64,000 nucleotides of DNA from Kordia sp039026955 (GTDB taxonomy: Bacteria; Bacteroidota; Bacteroidia; Flavobacteriales; Flavobacteriaceae). Of this stretch, positions 50,675 to 58,831 are shown piece after piece (the stretch's first letter is position 1; each line of letters opens with the position of its first letter). The notes under the pieces were generated by a model. That model searched no databases. It was given only the letters and a program-made list of their open reading frames with translations, and was not told the origin of the DNA. Position numbers and translations under genes: made by a program. The DNA lies in assembly GCA_039026955.1 (NCBI GenBank), contig JBCCLH010000008.1:86108-150107 (forward strand). The letters are read 5' to 3'.

Positions 50675-51487
50675 TTATTGACTACAATTCCCATCAATAA
50701 TATTCTGTTGTGTTGGGTTGAACTGATTGTCAGAAACATTATAAATAGACAACTCCTGATTGTTTTGTAAAGGAGTTTGCAATGTGCAATAATTCACCAA
50801 CATATCATTATTAAAGATAAAAACCGTATTGCGAATGTTCTCCAAACCTTCTAGCGCTTCTAAAGAAATTAAGCTATTGTTACTGGTAATATTTAAACGG
50901 GTAATACTATTTATATTTTCCAAGCCATCAAGCGTAGTCAATCCTGTTTTATCAATAGAAATCTGAAAAATAACTTGCGGATTGATACTGCTTAATCCTG
51001 AAATCGAAGTCAATGCAGGATTATTGGATAGTGAAATGAGGCCACCGCTTAGAAATGTTTGTGCTGTTAAAATGGTATTTCCATCAATCCGACTCAGACT
51101 TGTGAGTCCATCTAAAGAAGTCAACGTTTCATTGTCGTTAATCACCAATCCTGAAACAACGGCTAAGTTTGAGAAACCATTTAAAGAAGTTAACTCTGGA
51201 TTACTTTGTATTTCGAGTTGTCTGGTAATACTTGTAATGGTGCTTAATGGCGATAAATCGGTAATATCCGAAGGTTCTGCTGGAGTCGTATCAGAAGCAA
51301 CATCGCCAATATGCAATGATCCGTTGATAACATTGTAGCCTTGTGCGCCAATCGCATTCACTTCTGCTTGCGTTCTGATCACTAAATTTCCTTGAAAGAC
51401 AATAACAGGTGGCGTTCGAATGGTATCATCGGAAGAACAGCCCACAATAGCAATCACAAGAAAAACAAGTACAAAGATTTTTTTCAT
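50675..51487 (-). CDS. Leucine-rich-repeat lipoprotein
   Basis: A 270-residue lipoprotein (signal MKKIFVLVFLVIAIVG, lipobox VGCSS). It has repeated units of the form LTSLNGFSNL, LTSLDGLTSLSR, LTSISGLSS, LTTLDGLENI and LISLEALEGL, a receptor-L-domain or LRR-type solenoid. It should sit on the outside or in the periplasm and bind a partner. Such lipoproteins are frequent in Bacteroidota. The partner is unknown. Confidence 0.85.
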   Translation of the reverse strand: MKKIFVLVFLVIAIVGCSSDDTIRTPPVIVFQGNLVIRTQAEVNAIGAQGYNVINGSLHIGDVASDTTPAEPSDITDLSPLSTITSITRQLEIQSNPELTSLNGFSNLAVVSGLVINDNETLTSLDGLTSLSRIDGNTILTAQTFLSGGLISLSNNPALTSISGLSSINPQVIFQISIDKTGLTTLDGLENINSITRLNITSNNSLISLEALEGLENIRNTVFIFNNDMLVNYCTLQTPLQNNQELSIYNVSDNQFNPTQQNIIDGNCSQ

Positions 51488-51631
51488 AACAATACGCTTT
51501 TAAAATAGATGTTACAGATTGGAAAAGGTTGCGTGCAATTGGTCGTTTCGTTTAAAAAAAACTTTACATAAAAATAGCACTTCCTCTGTAATGAATCAAT
51601 AACAACGTAAAATTAAACAAAAAAGAAACTG

Positions 51632-51639
51632 TATTTTTG
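51632..51639 (+). promoter_or_regulatory. Promoter -7 element TATTTTTG of the AraC gene
   Basis: It matches TAnnTTTG, 5 bp before the GTG start, so the transcript would be nearly leaderless. Confidence 0.5.
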
Positions 51640-51644
51640 ATATC

Positions 51645-52559
51645 GTGAAGCATTTCAAAACCATAGAAGCGTACTGCAAAGCGATTCAAATTCCGCCACC
51701 AAGACAAGCGTTTTTTGACATTCGTAGTTTCGAAGAAAACATGAAAACGGTAGTTTCTCATGTGGAACCGTTTAAACATGAATTCTATGCGATTGCGATG
51801 AAAGTAGAAGGTTCAGGAAAAGCGATTACGGGACATCACACCAATTTTCCAGAAGGCGCAACCGTGTTTTTCAATACACCTTTTCAGTTAATTTCTTGGG
51901 ATATTTTTCCCGATTGGAAAGGCTATTACATCATGTTTTCCAAAGAATTCATTGCGACTTCAACATACTTACAAAAGCTCTTAACCGATTTTCCTTTTTT
52001 AAAGATCGATCAGTCTCTGCCGTTTGAAGTGAAACCGGAAGAAGTCTCGAAATTGTTATCCATTTTTGAGGTGATTCACGAAGAAAATACGGATTTGCGA
52101 GAAGATTCTAATGCGATTATAGAAGCACAAGTGTTGGTATTGCTTAATTTCATAAAGCGTTTTTTCACTGCACAGATGAATCAGGAGGAAGCCAAAATAG
52201 CGTTCCGAAAAGCAGATGTACATTTATTATCGCGCTTTCAAACTTTGATTGAGACCAATTTCTATTCTGTAGAAACCGCTTCGAAAGCGACACATTCGCC
52301 AAGTTATTATGCCAATCAACTTGCAGTGCATCCGAATCATTTAAATGCGATTGTAAAGCAAATTACGGGTCACACTGCCAAAACACATATTCATAATCAT
52401 ATAGTTCAATTGGCAAAATCACGCTTATTACAGACGGATTTAAGCATCAAAGAAATTGCCTATTCACTCCACTTTGATGCACCCAACAATTTCAGTAGTT
52501 TCTTTAAAAAATATACTTCAGAAACGCCAAATTCCTATAGAAAATCGAGCAATCTTTGA
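51645..52559 (+). CDS. AraC-family transcriptional regulator
   Basis: The 304-residue regulator has an N-terminal ligand part (about 1-180) and a C-terminal AraC-type double HTH (about 210-300; LAVHPNHLNAIVKQITGHTAKTHI, IKEIAYSLHFDAPNNFSSFFKKYT, with the family ending TPNSYRK). The start is GTG at 51645. It lies upstream of two lipoprotein genes for a SnoaL-like protein and an alpha/beta hydrolase, which are its likely targets. Confidence 0.9.
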   Translation: MKHFKTIEAYCKAIQIPPPRQAFFDIRSFEENMKTVVSHVEPFKHEFYAIAMKVEGSGKAITGHHTNFPEGATVFFNTPFQLISWDIFPDWKGYYIMFSKEFIATSTYLQKLLTDFPFLKIDQSLPFEVKPEEVSKLLSIFEVIHEENTDLREDSNAIIEAQVLVLLNFIKRFFTAQMNQEEAKIAFRKADVHLLSRFQTLIETNFYSVETASKATHSPSYYANQLAVHPNHLNAIVKQITGHTAKTHIHNHIVQLAKSRLLQTDLSIKEIAYSLHFDAPNNFSSFFKKYTSETPNSYRKSSNL

Positions 52560-52638
52560 TTTTTATACTTCTTGATTTGATTTTATAAATTCTTATCAGC
52601 GGATTCGTTGCAACTTTGTATCAACAAAAGAAAATGAT

Positions 52639-53163
52639 ATGAAACGAATTTCAATGTTACTCTTAATACTCTCTTTTTTAGGATGTGAAAATTCAAAAAA
52701 ATCAATAGCTATGAACGATACAACCGCAATACAAGAAACCGTAATCAAAATGTTTGTCAACTCTGATCAACGCAATTGGAGTGGCGTAGAAGCGCAATTT
52801 GCTTCAAAAGTAATCCTCGATTATGCTTCCATGACAGGAAATCCTGCAGCAGCAGTCACGCCAACAGAAATCACCACCGGATGGAAAACAGTCTTACCAG
52901 GTTTTGACAGTACACATCATCAACTCGGAAATATTCTTGTAGAAGAAAAAGGCACCAAAGCACATGTATTCTGCTATGGAACTGCCACACATTATTTAGA
53001 AAACGAAAACGGAAACATCTGGACTGTTGTGGGAAGTTATGATTTTGATTTAGAAAAGATTGATAATCAATGGAAAATACTATCCATGAAGTTTAATTTC
53101 AAATACCAAGATGGCAATACCACTTTGGTTCAAAAAGCCATCGAAAACGTAAAAAACAACTAA
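52639..53163 (+). CDS. SnoaL/NTF2-like lipoprotein
   Basis: The 174-residue protein has a lipoprotein signal (MKRISMLLLILSFLG, lipobox FLGC) and an NTF2/SnoaL-like fold (IQETVIKMFVNSDQRNWSGVEAQFASKVILDYASM in part, HHQLGNILVEEKGTKAHVFCYGTATH, VGSYDFDLEKIDNQWKI). Members are small binding or isomerase-type proteins. It starts 6 bp before the hydrolase gene. Confidence 0.83.
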   Translation: MKRISMLLLILSFLGCENSKKSIAMNDTTAIQETVIKMFVNSDQRNWSGVEAQFASKVILDYASMTGNPAAAVTPTEITTGWKTVLPGFDSTHHQLGNILVEEKGTKAHVFCYGTATHYLENENGNIWTVVGSYDFDLEKIDNQWKILSMKFNFKYQDGNTTLVQKAIENVKNN

Positions 53164-53169
53164 GGAATC

Positions 53170-54183
53170 ATGAAAAAACTCAGCATTATACTTACAGGAA
53201 TCTTGTTTTTTTCCTGTGCACAAACCGAAAATACGATGAACACAAAAATCATACAACAAAATACACAAAAAATGAAAAAAGTAAACTTTACAAGTGAAGG
53301 ATTAAATCTAGTTGGAAACTTATATTATCCAGCAAATTACCAAGAAGGAACAAAATATCCAGCGATTGTATGTTCAGGAAGTTGGACGACGGTCAAAGAG
53401 CAAATGGCAGGTTTGTATGCGGAGCGATTTGCACAAGAAGGTTTTATCACCTTAGCCTTTGATTTTAGAAATTATGGTCAAAGCGAAGGTGAACCAAGAG
53501 CTTGGGAAAATCCAGCAATGAAGATTCAAGATATTAAGAATGCCGTAGCGTATTTGCAAACATTATCAGAAGTAGACACAACAAATATTGGTGCGTTTGG
53601 AGTTTGTGCAGGTTCGATGTACACGCTCATGGCCGCTTCTGAAGATAACAGTATCAAAGCAGTTGCAACCACTGCTTCTTGGTTGCACGATGCCGAGGCC
53701 GTGAAATTATTCTACGGAGGTGAAGCAGGTGTACAAAACAAAATTGAGCAGGCGAGAGCAGCAAAGAAGAAATATGCAGAAACAGGCACATTTACGCATA
53801 TCAAAACCATTTCTACTACCGATCAAACCGCAGCAATGTTTGGTGAGTTTGATTATTATTTGAATCCTGATCGTGGTGCGATTCCAGAATGGAGTGCCGA
53901 TAAATTTGCCGTAGCGACTTGGGAAGATTGGTTGACTTTAGATCCGTTCCCATCAGCTAAAAATTTGAAAAAACCTGTATTTATGGTACATTCTGACGGA
54001 TGCGTATTACCAGATTACACAAAGAAATACTTTGAAACGATTGCTTCAACTGATAAAGAATTGGTTTGGGTAGAAACCGAATTAGGATCGCCAATGCATC
54101 AATTTGCTTTTTACGATCAAGAAAAGGAAGTGAACTTGGCAGTAGAGAAGACGAGTGCTTTCTTTCAGGAGAAATTGAAGTAA
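53170..54183 (+). CDS. Alpha/beta hydrolase lipoprotein with Cys at the nucleophile position
   Basis: The 337-residue protein has a lipoprotein signal (lipobox FFSC) and an alpha/beta hydrolase fold (VCSGSWTTVKEQM, LAFDFRNYGQSEGEPR). The nucleophile elbow reads GVCAGSMY, with Cys where most hydrolases have Ser; dienelactone-hydrolase-like and related groups also show this. The acid/His region is HSDGCVLPDY and SPMHQFAFYD. It is probably an envelope esterase or lactonase. It forms an operon with the SnoaL-like gene. The stop TAA runs straight into a G/T-rich repeat. Confidence 0.85.
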   Translation: MKKLSIILTGILFFSCAQTENTMNTKIIQQNTQKMKKVNFTSEGLNLVGNLYYPANYQEGTKYPAIVCSGSWTTVKEQMAGLYAERFAQEGFITLAFDFRNYGQSEGEPRAWENPAMKIQDIKNAVAYLQTLSEVDTTNIGAFGVCAGSMYTLMAASEDNSIKAVATTASWLHDAEAVKLFYGGEAGVQNKIEQARAAKKKYAETGTFTHIKTISTTDQTAAMFGEFDYYLNPDRGAIPEWSADKFAVATWEDWLTLDPFPSAKNLKKPVFMVHSDGCVLPDYTKKYFETIASTDKELVWVETELGSPMHQFAFYDQEKEVNLAVEKTSAFFQEKLK

Positions 54184-54416
54184 TGGGTTTTTTTGGATTT
54201 GTTTATTTGTTTATTTGTGGATTTGTGGATTTGTGGATTTGTGGATTTGTGGATTTGTGGGTTTGCTGACGTGAGTTCAATTTCTACGACAAAACAAGCA
54301 ATTTTGATAAAACTATGAACTGTCATTGCGAGACGAAGTCGTGGTAATGAATTTTTAGTGAAGTTTTATTCTTATTTTCTATCACGAATACACGAATTAT
54401 TTTTATGATTACTGAA
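54184..54416 (+). repeat. Stop-anchored nonamer array and dispersed repeat
   Basis: After the hydrolase stop come GTTTATTT words and then at least five copies of TTTGTGGAT (54215-54262). This is the same 9-bp unit as at 31690-31740, in sense orientation here as there. At 54318-54350 TTGCGAGACGAAGTCGTGG repeats 23229-23258 in inverted form. Confidence 0.8.
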
Positions 54417-54591
54417 CGTCAGTTCGAGTGAAATCTTGAAAAGATTTTGTATCGAGAACAGCTATGAATTCTTTAGGTTTATAAGTTTATGAGTTGAAGA
54501 GTTTATTTTCAAACTAATTCAAAATTCAAAATTTAGAGTTTCCAAGCGCTTCTCGATACATTTTTCTTTCAGAAAAACACTCGAAGTGACG
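54417..54591. repeat. MITE-like element, copy C
   Basis: The 175-bp element begins CGTCAGTTCGAGTG and ends CACTCGAAGTGACG, an inverted repeat with one mismatch. The inner blocks are TGTATCGAGAA and TCTCGATACA. It is an inverted copy of 22746-22960. Confidence 0.8.
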
Positions 54592-54719
54592 TTTTGTATT
54601 CATTAAAAAATAACTTACATTAAACGTTTGCAAGTACTCCTCAATAGATCCTGAATCAAGTTTAGTACACTCGAAGTGGTATTAGAAAAAGCTGTCTAAT
54701 TTAATTGATAAAATACATT
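54592..54719. other. Spacer before the MalY-type gene
   Basis: No gene is seen. Fragments such as ACACTCGAAGTGG (54667-54679) resemble the ends of the MITE-like element. Confidence 0.4.
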
Positions 54720-54727
54720 TATCTTTG
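54720..54727 (+). promoter_or_regulatory. Promoter -7 element TATCTTTG of the MalY-type gene
   Basis: It matches TAnnTTTG, 20 bp before the ATG at 54748. Confidence 0.6.
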
Positions 54728-54747
54728 AACACTCAAAAACTATTTCC

Positions 54748-55923
54748 ATGAGCACATTTGAAGTTCTTCGCAATAATTTTTTCGAACACGATTTTATCAA
54801 ATACCATCCTGAATTTTTACAATCTATGTTTGGTACTACAGATATTGCGCCTTTTTGGATTGCAGATATGGACTTTAAAGTCGCGCCGCCTATTTTGGAA
54901 GAATTGCAACGCTTGGTGGATAGAGGTGTTTTTTCCTATGAATTTCCAACGAAAAAAGCGTTTAAAGCAATCTCTAATTGGTTTTTAGAACGACATGACT
55001 TGCAACTCGCCGAAGAATCGTTTATCCAAATAACAGGCGTCCTTACAGGAATTTCGTTAATGATTCAAGAATTATCTAAGGAAGGTGATGCTGTTTTGAT
55101 TCAAACGCCTGTATATCATCAATTTGCGACTATTGTGAAGAATACGAATAGAAAATTGATCTGTAATCCATTAAAAATTGTCGATGGGAAATATGAAATG
55201 GATTTTGAGGATTTGGAAGAAAAATTCAAGTCTGAAGCTATTAAAATTATGCTATTATGCAATCCTCACAATCCCGTTGGGCGCGTTTGGAGTCGAGAAG
55301 AATTGCAACAACTGCTAGATTTAGCCGAAAGATATAAGGTTACTATTATTAGTGATGAAATTCACGCAGATATTGTCTACAAACCTGCAAAGTTTAACAG
55401 TATTTCATTGTTTGACCAAGAGCAACATATTGTCATTATTGGTTCTCCAGCGAAAACATTTGGCATGCAAGGCATTGCGACAGGTTATTTGTACATTCAA
55501 AATCAACAACTACACGAAAAGATCAAGAAAGCCGTAACCACTTTATATCTCGATCATGGAAATGCACTTTCTGTGTATGCTACTATTGCTGCGTATTCTA
55601 AAGGACAAAAATGGCTGGATGAGTTACTCGTTTATTTACAACAAATACTGCATTGGATTGAAGAATTTTTAGATAAAGAACTTCCAGAAATACAATTATT
55701 GAAACCACAAGGAACCTATCAAATTTGGTTGGATTGTAACAAACTTAATGTATCAGAAGAGGAATTAAAAACCGTATTCTTTCAAAAAGCAAAAATAGGA
55801 TTTGCTCCAGGTTCTTGGTTTGGAGTACAATGCGGACAGTTTATGCGAATGAATATTGCTTCGCCTTTAGCAGTGATTCAATCGGCGTTTCAGCAATTAA
55901 AAGTGGTGATTCATGAACATTAA
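54748..55923 (+). CDS. MalY/PatB-type PLP-dependent aminotransferase (C-S lyase)
   Basis: The 391-residue protein is a fold-type I PLP enzyme of the MalY/PatB group (IAPFWIADMDFKVAPPI, LCNPHNPVGRVWSREEL, ISDEIHADIVY). The PLP lysine is in GSPAKTFGMQGI. The group includes cystathionine beta-lyases. It converts cystathionine to homocysteine, or cysteine conjugates to thiols. It stands alone with its own promoter motif. Confidence 0.92.
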   Translation: MSTFEVLRNNFFEHDFIKYHPEFLQSMFGTTDIAPFWIADMDFKVAPPILEELQRLVDRGVFSYEFPTKKAFKAISNWFLERHDLQLAEESFIQITGVLTGISLMIQELSKEGDAVLIQTPVYHQFATIVKNTNRKLICNPLKIVDGKYEMDFEDLEEKFKSEAIKIMLLCNPHNPVGRVWSREELQQLLDLAERYKVTIISDEIHADIVYKPAKFNSISLFDQEQHIVIIGSPAKTFGMQGIATGYLYIQNQQLHEKIKKAVTTLYLDHGNALSVYATIAAYSKGQKWLDELLVYLQQILHWIEEFLDKELPEIQLLKPQGTYQIWLDCNKLNVSEEELKTVFFQKAKIGFAPGSWFGVQCGQFMRMNIASPLAVIQSAFQQLKVVIHEH

Positions 55924-56010
55924 AACTTAGTTTACATTTTAATACAATACTAGTTAAATTGTGATAAAATATAAATAGTAGATTTGGTATAAGAATTGAA
56001 AACAAGATTG

Positions 56011-56018
56011 TACTTTTG
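56011..56018 (+). promoter_or_regulatory. Promoter -7 element TACTTTTG of the EamA gene
   Basis: It matches TAnnTTTG, 17 bp before the ATG at 56036. Confidence 0.6.
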
Positions 56019-56035
56019 CGACTTATCAATTGTAC

Positions 56036-56926
56036 ATGAAACCAATTCCATCCAAAGTCCTCATTATCCTTGCGTTTATCGCAATATATATTATTTGGGG
56101 GAGTACGTATTTGATGAATAAAATTGCAGTCACCGAATTGCCTGCATTTTTCTTAGCATCTTTCCGCTTTTTGTGTGCAAGTATCTTAATTTTTGGAATT
56201 GCCTTAGTTTCAGGAATCAAGCTTACAATTACCAAAAAACAACTTTTAAACTCCATTTTTGTTGCCATTTTGTTTATGGTTTCTGGAAACGGATTGTTTG
56301 TGTATGCATTAAAGTTTTTAGACAGTGGATTTGCCGCGTTGTTAGCTTCAACACAACCGTTATTTGTCTTGTTATTGATGCGAGTGCTCGATAATAAACG
56401 CATGCAATTACAATCGATTGTAGGTGTGGTTTTAGGAATTGTGGGAATGTATTTATTGGTAAGCCAACGCGAATTGGTTGCCGATGAAGACACACTGATG
56501 GGCATACTGATTGTATTTTCTTGCGTACTCGGATGGAGTTATGCGAGTGTATTTGTATCAAAAGCTGATTTACCCAAGAATCATCTCGTTAGTACTGGCT
56601 ACCAAATGGGAATCGCCTATTTTATGCTTGCTGCCGTAAGTTTATTGATAGGCGAGGAGTGGACTTCTCCATTAGAATGGAGTACCGACGTACAGTTGTC
56701 TATGGTGTTATTAGTCATCTTTGGAAGTTTGGTTGCTTTTACGGCGTTCAATTATTTACTCAAACAAGTTTCTACAGAAAAAGTAGCGACAGCTTCCTAT
56801 GTAAATCCAGTCGTGGCGTTATTTTTAGGATGGTGGATCTTAGATGAAAAACTTACTACGCAGTCGTTGGTTGCGGCTAGTATCTTGTTGATTGGAGTGT
56901 ATTTTATTACTTCGCGAAAAAAGTAA
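56036..56926 (+). CDS. EamA/DMT-family transporter
   Basis: A 296-residue protein of ten membrane helices made of two EamA repeats (WGSTYLMNKIA... and the second half from about residue 160 with WSYASVFVSKA). The ATG at 56036 is preferred over a TTG two codons earlier because of the promoter position. EamA proteins export small metabolites or amino acids. It follows the MalY-like gene, but has its own promoter. Confidence 0.92.
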   Translation: MKPIPSKVLIILAFIAIYIIWGSTYLMNKIAVTELPAFFLASFRFLCASILIFGIALVSGIKLTITKKQLLNSIFVAILFMVSGNGLFVYALKFLDSGFAALLASTQPLFVLLLMRVLDNKRMQLQSIVGVVLGIVGMYLLVSQRELVADEDTLMGILIVFSCVLGWSYASVFVSKADLPKNHLVSTGYQMGIAYFMLAAVSLLIGEEWTSPLEWSTDVQLSMVLLVIFGSLVAFTAFNYLLKQVSTEKVATASYVNPVVALFLGWWILDEKLTTQSLVAASILLIGVYFITSRKK

Positions 56927-57058
56927 AAGGAATACTTTTTCCACAGCTTACAACTCTTAAAATTTTATACTTACAATTTATGAATCTGGAGATCATATGA
57001 TTCTTTTTGCGCTGTTTATGAGGTAATTTTAAACAAAATCATTTAAAAAAGTATACTC

Positions 57059-57328
57059 ATGAAAAAAAAGAATTTAAAACGCAACGAACTAAAATTAAAC
57101 AAAAACACGATCTCTAGTTTGGCATCCGCAAGCGTAAAAGGAGCAGGGACAAATATTTCTTGCTTTTTTGATGTAGATGGTAACTGTGCTGCAACGGTAA
57201 CTACTTGTCCTACTACGACAAATGGACCTACACAAGAAACCTGTGGATGCGTGCCACCACCAACAAATCCGTGTCCATCACAAATTGGCGGTATTTGTAA
57301 AATCACGAAATCTCCTGGTTGTAACTAG
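57059..57328 (+). CDS. Class I lanthipeptide-like precursor peptide (orphan)
   Basis: An 89-residue peptide with the Bacteroidota class I lanthipeptide leader look: MKKKNLKRNELKLNKNTISSL, then ASASVKGAG as the likely junction. The presumed core (about 60 residues) holds eight Cys and many Thr, some as TTC, CG and CP groups, suited to ring formation. No LanB, LanC, protease or ABC transporter gene is adjacent, so processing enzymes would have to be encoded elsewhere. A good terminator follows. Confidence 0.7.
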   Translation: MKKKNLKRNELKLNKNTISSLASASVKGAGTNISCFFDVDGNCAATVTTCPTTTNGPTQETCGCVPPPTNPCPSQIGGICKITKSPGCN

Positions 57329-57345
57329 GAAGTATATAAGAATTT

Positions 57346-57405
57346 ATAAAGGAAAAACAATCATTGCATTTTTGGAATGTGGTGGTTGTTTGTTTTTTTC
57401 CTTTA
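57346..57405 (+). terminator. Intrinsic terminator of the precursor peptide gene
   Basis: The arms ACAATCATTGCATT and AATGTGGTGGTTGT pair with several G-U pairs and are followed by a T-rich stretch (TTTGTTTTTTT). Confidence 0.7.
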
Positions 57406-57445
57406 TGTTGTGACCACAAGAACAAATTATCTGAGTTTTTATAAA

Positions 57446-57453
57446 TAACTTTG
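57446..57453 (+). promoter_or_regulatory. Promoter -7 element TAACTTTG of the small membrane lipoprotein gene
   Basis: It matches TAnnTTTG, 29 bp before the TTG start at 57483. Confidence 0.55.
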
Positions 57454-57482
57454 CATTCTCTAAATAGATATATTACATCAAA

Positions 57483-57710
57483 TTGAAGTGCTACAAACGA
57501 ACATACTTTTATCATTCATTCGTCTTATTACCAATCTTATTTAGCAGTTTTGGCTGTGAAACCGCTACCGAATCGGTTACAAAAGACACTATTTTTATTG
57601 GATTGATTGTGTTGGAAATTGCGTTTTTGGCCTTTGTGTTTATTACGCGATATGTCACACGAAATGATGACCATCATCACGATGAAGAAGATGACTATGA
57701 TGAGATTTAA
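57483..57710 (+). CDS. Small membrane lipoprotein, 75 residues
   Basis: Frame from TTG at 57483 gives a signal with lipobox SFGC (Cys25), a second hydrophobic helix (about 38-58) and a tail of many His, Asp and Glu (RNDDHHHDEEDDYDEI). The acidic His-rich tail could bind divalent metals. No ATG is present near the N-terminus, but the promoter element upstream and the complete signal peptide support the TTG start. No family is recognised. Confidence 0.62.
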   Translation: MKCYKRTYFYHSFVLLPILFSSFGCETATESVTKDTIFIGLIVLEIAFLAFVFITRYVTRNDDHHHDEEDDYDEI

Positions 57711-57723
57711 TTAGGGTAAGAAA

Positions 57724-58272
57724 TTAAATTCCCAATTCTTTCTTAAACCGCGCCACATCTAAATTTTCTAGCAATGTAATTAAATGTGGATACCATTTTT
57801 CATGATATCCGAATTCGGGTTTTCTAAATTCTGCAATCGCGGCTTCTTTTGACCAATTTTCAAAGACAATTCGGTAGGCTGCGGTAGTAATTCCTGTTCT
57901 GTCAGATCCGTGCCAGCAATGGATTAACAGTGGCTTTTTTGCATTTTTGATAGCTTTCAAGACGTTCAAAATATCTTCTTCATCAATGGCTTTGGTTTTA
58001 AGCCGAATATGGATCAAATGTAAATCTGTCTTTTTAGCTTTGCCATTATCCTCTTTTAAACGTCTTAAATTCAATATACTCACGAGTCCTTTCTCTTCAA
58101 GCAACTTAAAACCTTTTCGACTCGGTTGTTCCGATCGATATATAGAATCATTTATTTTATAAAGTCTTTTAAATGTTTGCAAAGGTACTTTTTCTGCTGC
58201 ATCAGATTGCCCATTACAGATGTATACATTGGCTATAGCAATAAAAGCAAAAAAATAGATAAAACGCGGCAT
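57724..58272 (-). CDS. Exported dual-specificity/tyrosine phosphatase-like protein
   Basis: A 182-residue protein from ATG at 58272, with a signal peptide (about 1-20, ending NGQ). It has the protein tyrosine phosphatase loop HCWHGSDRTG (HCx5R) and the RSEQPSRKGFKLLEEKGLVSILNLR region of DSP-like phosphatases. An upstream ATG at 58350 would hide the signal peptide behind 26 residues and is less likely. An exported phosphatase may act on envelope phosphates, such as phospholipids or phosphopeptides. It converges with the small lipoprotein gene. Confidence 0.85.
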   Translation of the reverse strand: MPRFIYFFAFIAIANVYICNGQSDAAEKVPLQTFKRLYKINDSIYRSEQPSRKGFKLLEEKGLVSILNLRRLKEDNGKAKKTDLHLIHIRLKTKAIDEEDILNVLKAIKNAKKPLLIHCWHGSDRTGITTAAYRIVFENWSKEAAIAEFRKPEFGYHEKWYPHLITLLENLDVARFKKELGI

Positions 58273-58361
58273 AGATATATGTGTATTTACAACAAAATTA
58301 GCGCTTATTTTGATAACTTTACCGTACAGAAAAAATATTTTCATTATCAATTATAAAAAGT

Positions 58362-58817
58362 ATGATTCCAAAATTTTTACAGAAATTAGACCAGAAGATT
58401 GCCGAAAGAATGCGGTTTTTAAGTGTTCCTGCATTGCGAATTTCGTTTGGAATTATTTTTATTTGGTTTGGTATTTTGAAACCATTTGGACTGTCTGCAG
58501 CCGAAGAATTGTTAAAAGCCACCGTTGCTTGGTTGCCTTTTGGTGCGCCTGAACATTGGTTAATCGCTATTGGTTGGTGGGAAGTAGCTATTGGTGTTTT
58601 TTTTCTATTTAAATCTACCACACGATTTGCCATTGCATTATTATTCATGCAAATGATTGGTACTTTTATGCCGTTGGTTTTTATGCCAGACGTTACATTT
58701 CAAAATAGTAATCCGCTGTTGCCAACATTGGAAGGTCAGTATATCATCAAAAATTTAATGATTATATCAGGCGCATTTGCAATTGGAGGCACGTTCTTTA
58801 GAAAATCAAAAGCGTAA
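58362..58817 (+). CDS. DoxX/DUF417-like membrane protein
   Basis: A 151-residue protein with four hydrophobic segments (about 25-45, 66-84, 88-105, 126-145). The segments ALRISFGIIFIWFGILKPFG and GWWEVAIGVFFLF resemble DoxX/DUF417 (YkgB) proteins. The function of the family is poorly defined; some are linked to redox stress. It converges with the HupE-like gene. Confidence 0.75.
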   Translation: MIPKFLQKLDQKIAERMRFLSVPALRISFGIIFIWFGILKPFGLSAAEELLKATVAWLPFGAPEHWLIAIGWWEVAIGVFFLFKSTTRFAIALLFMQMIGTFMPLVFMPDVTFQNSNPLLPTLEGQYIIKNLMIISGAFAIGGTFFRKSKA

Positions 58818-58831
58818 ATGGTTTCTTACAC

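Noticed and set aside
57059..58350. Complete lanthipeptide gene cluster
   Set aside because: No modification, protease or export gene lies near the precursor; the neighbours are a phosphatase and a small lipoprotein.
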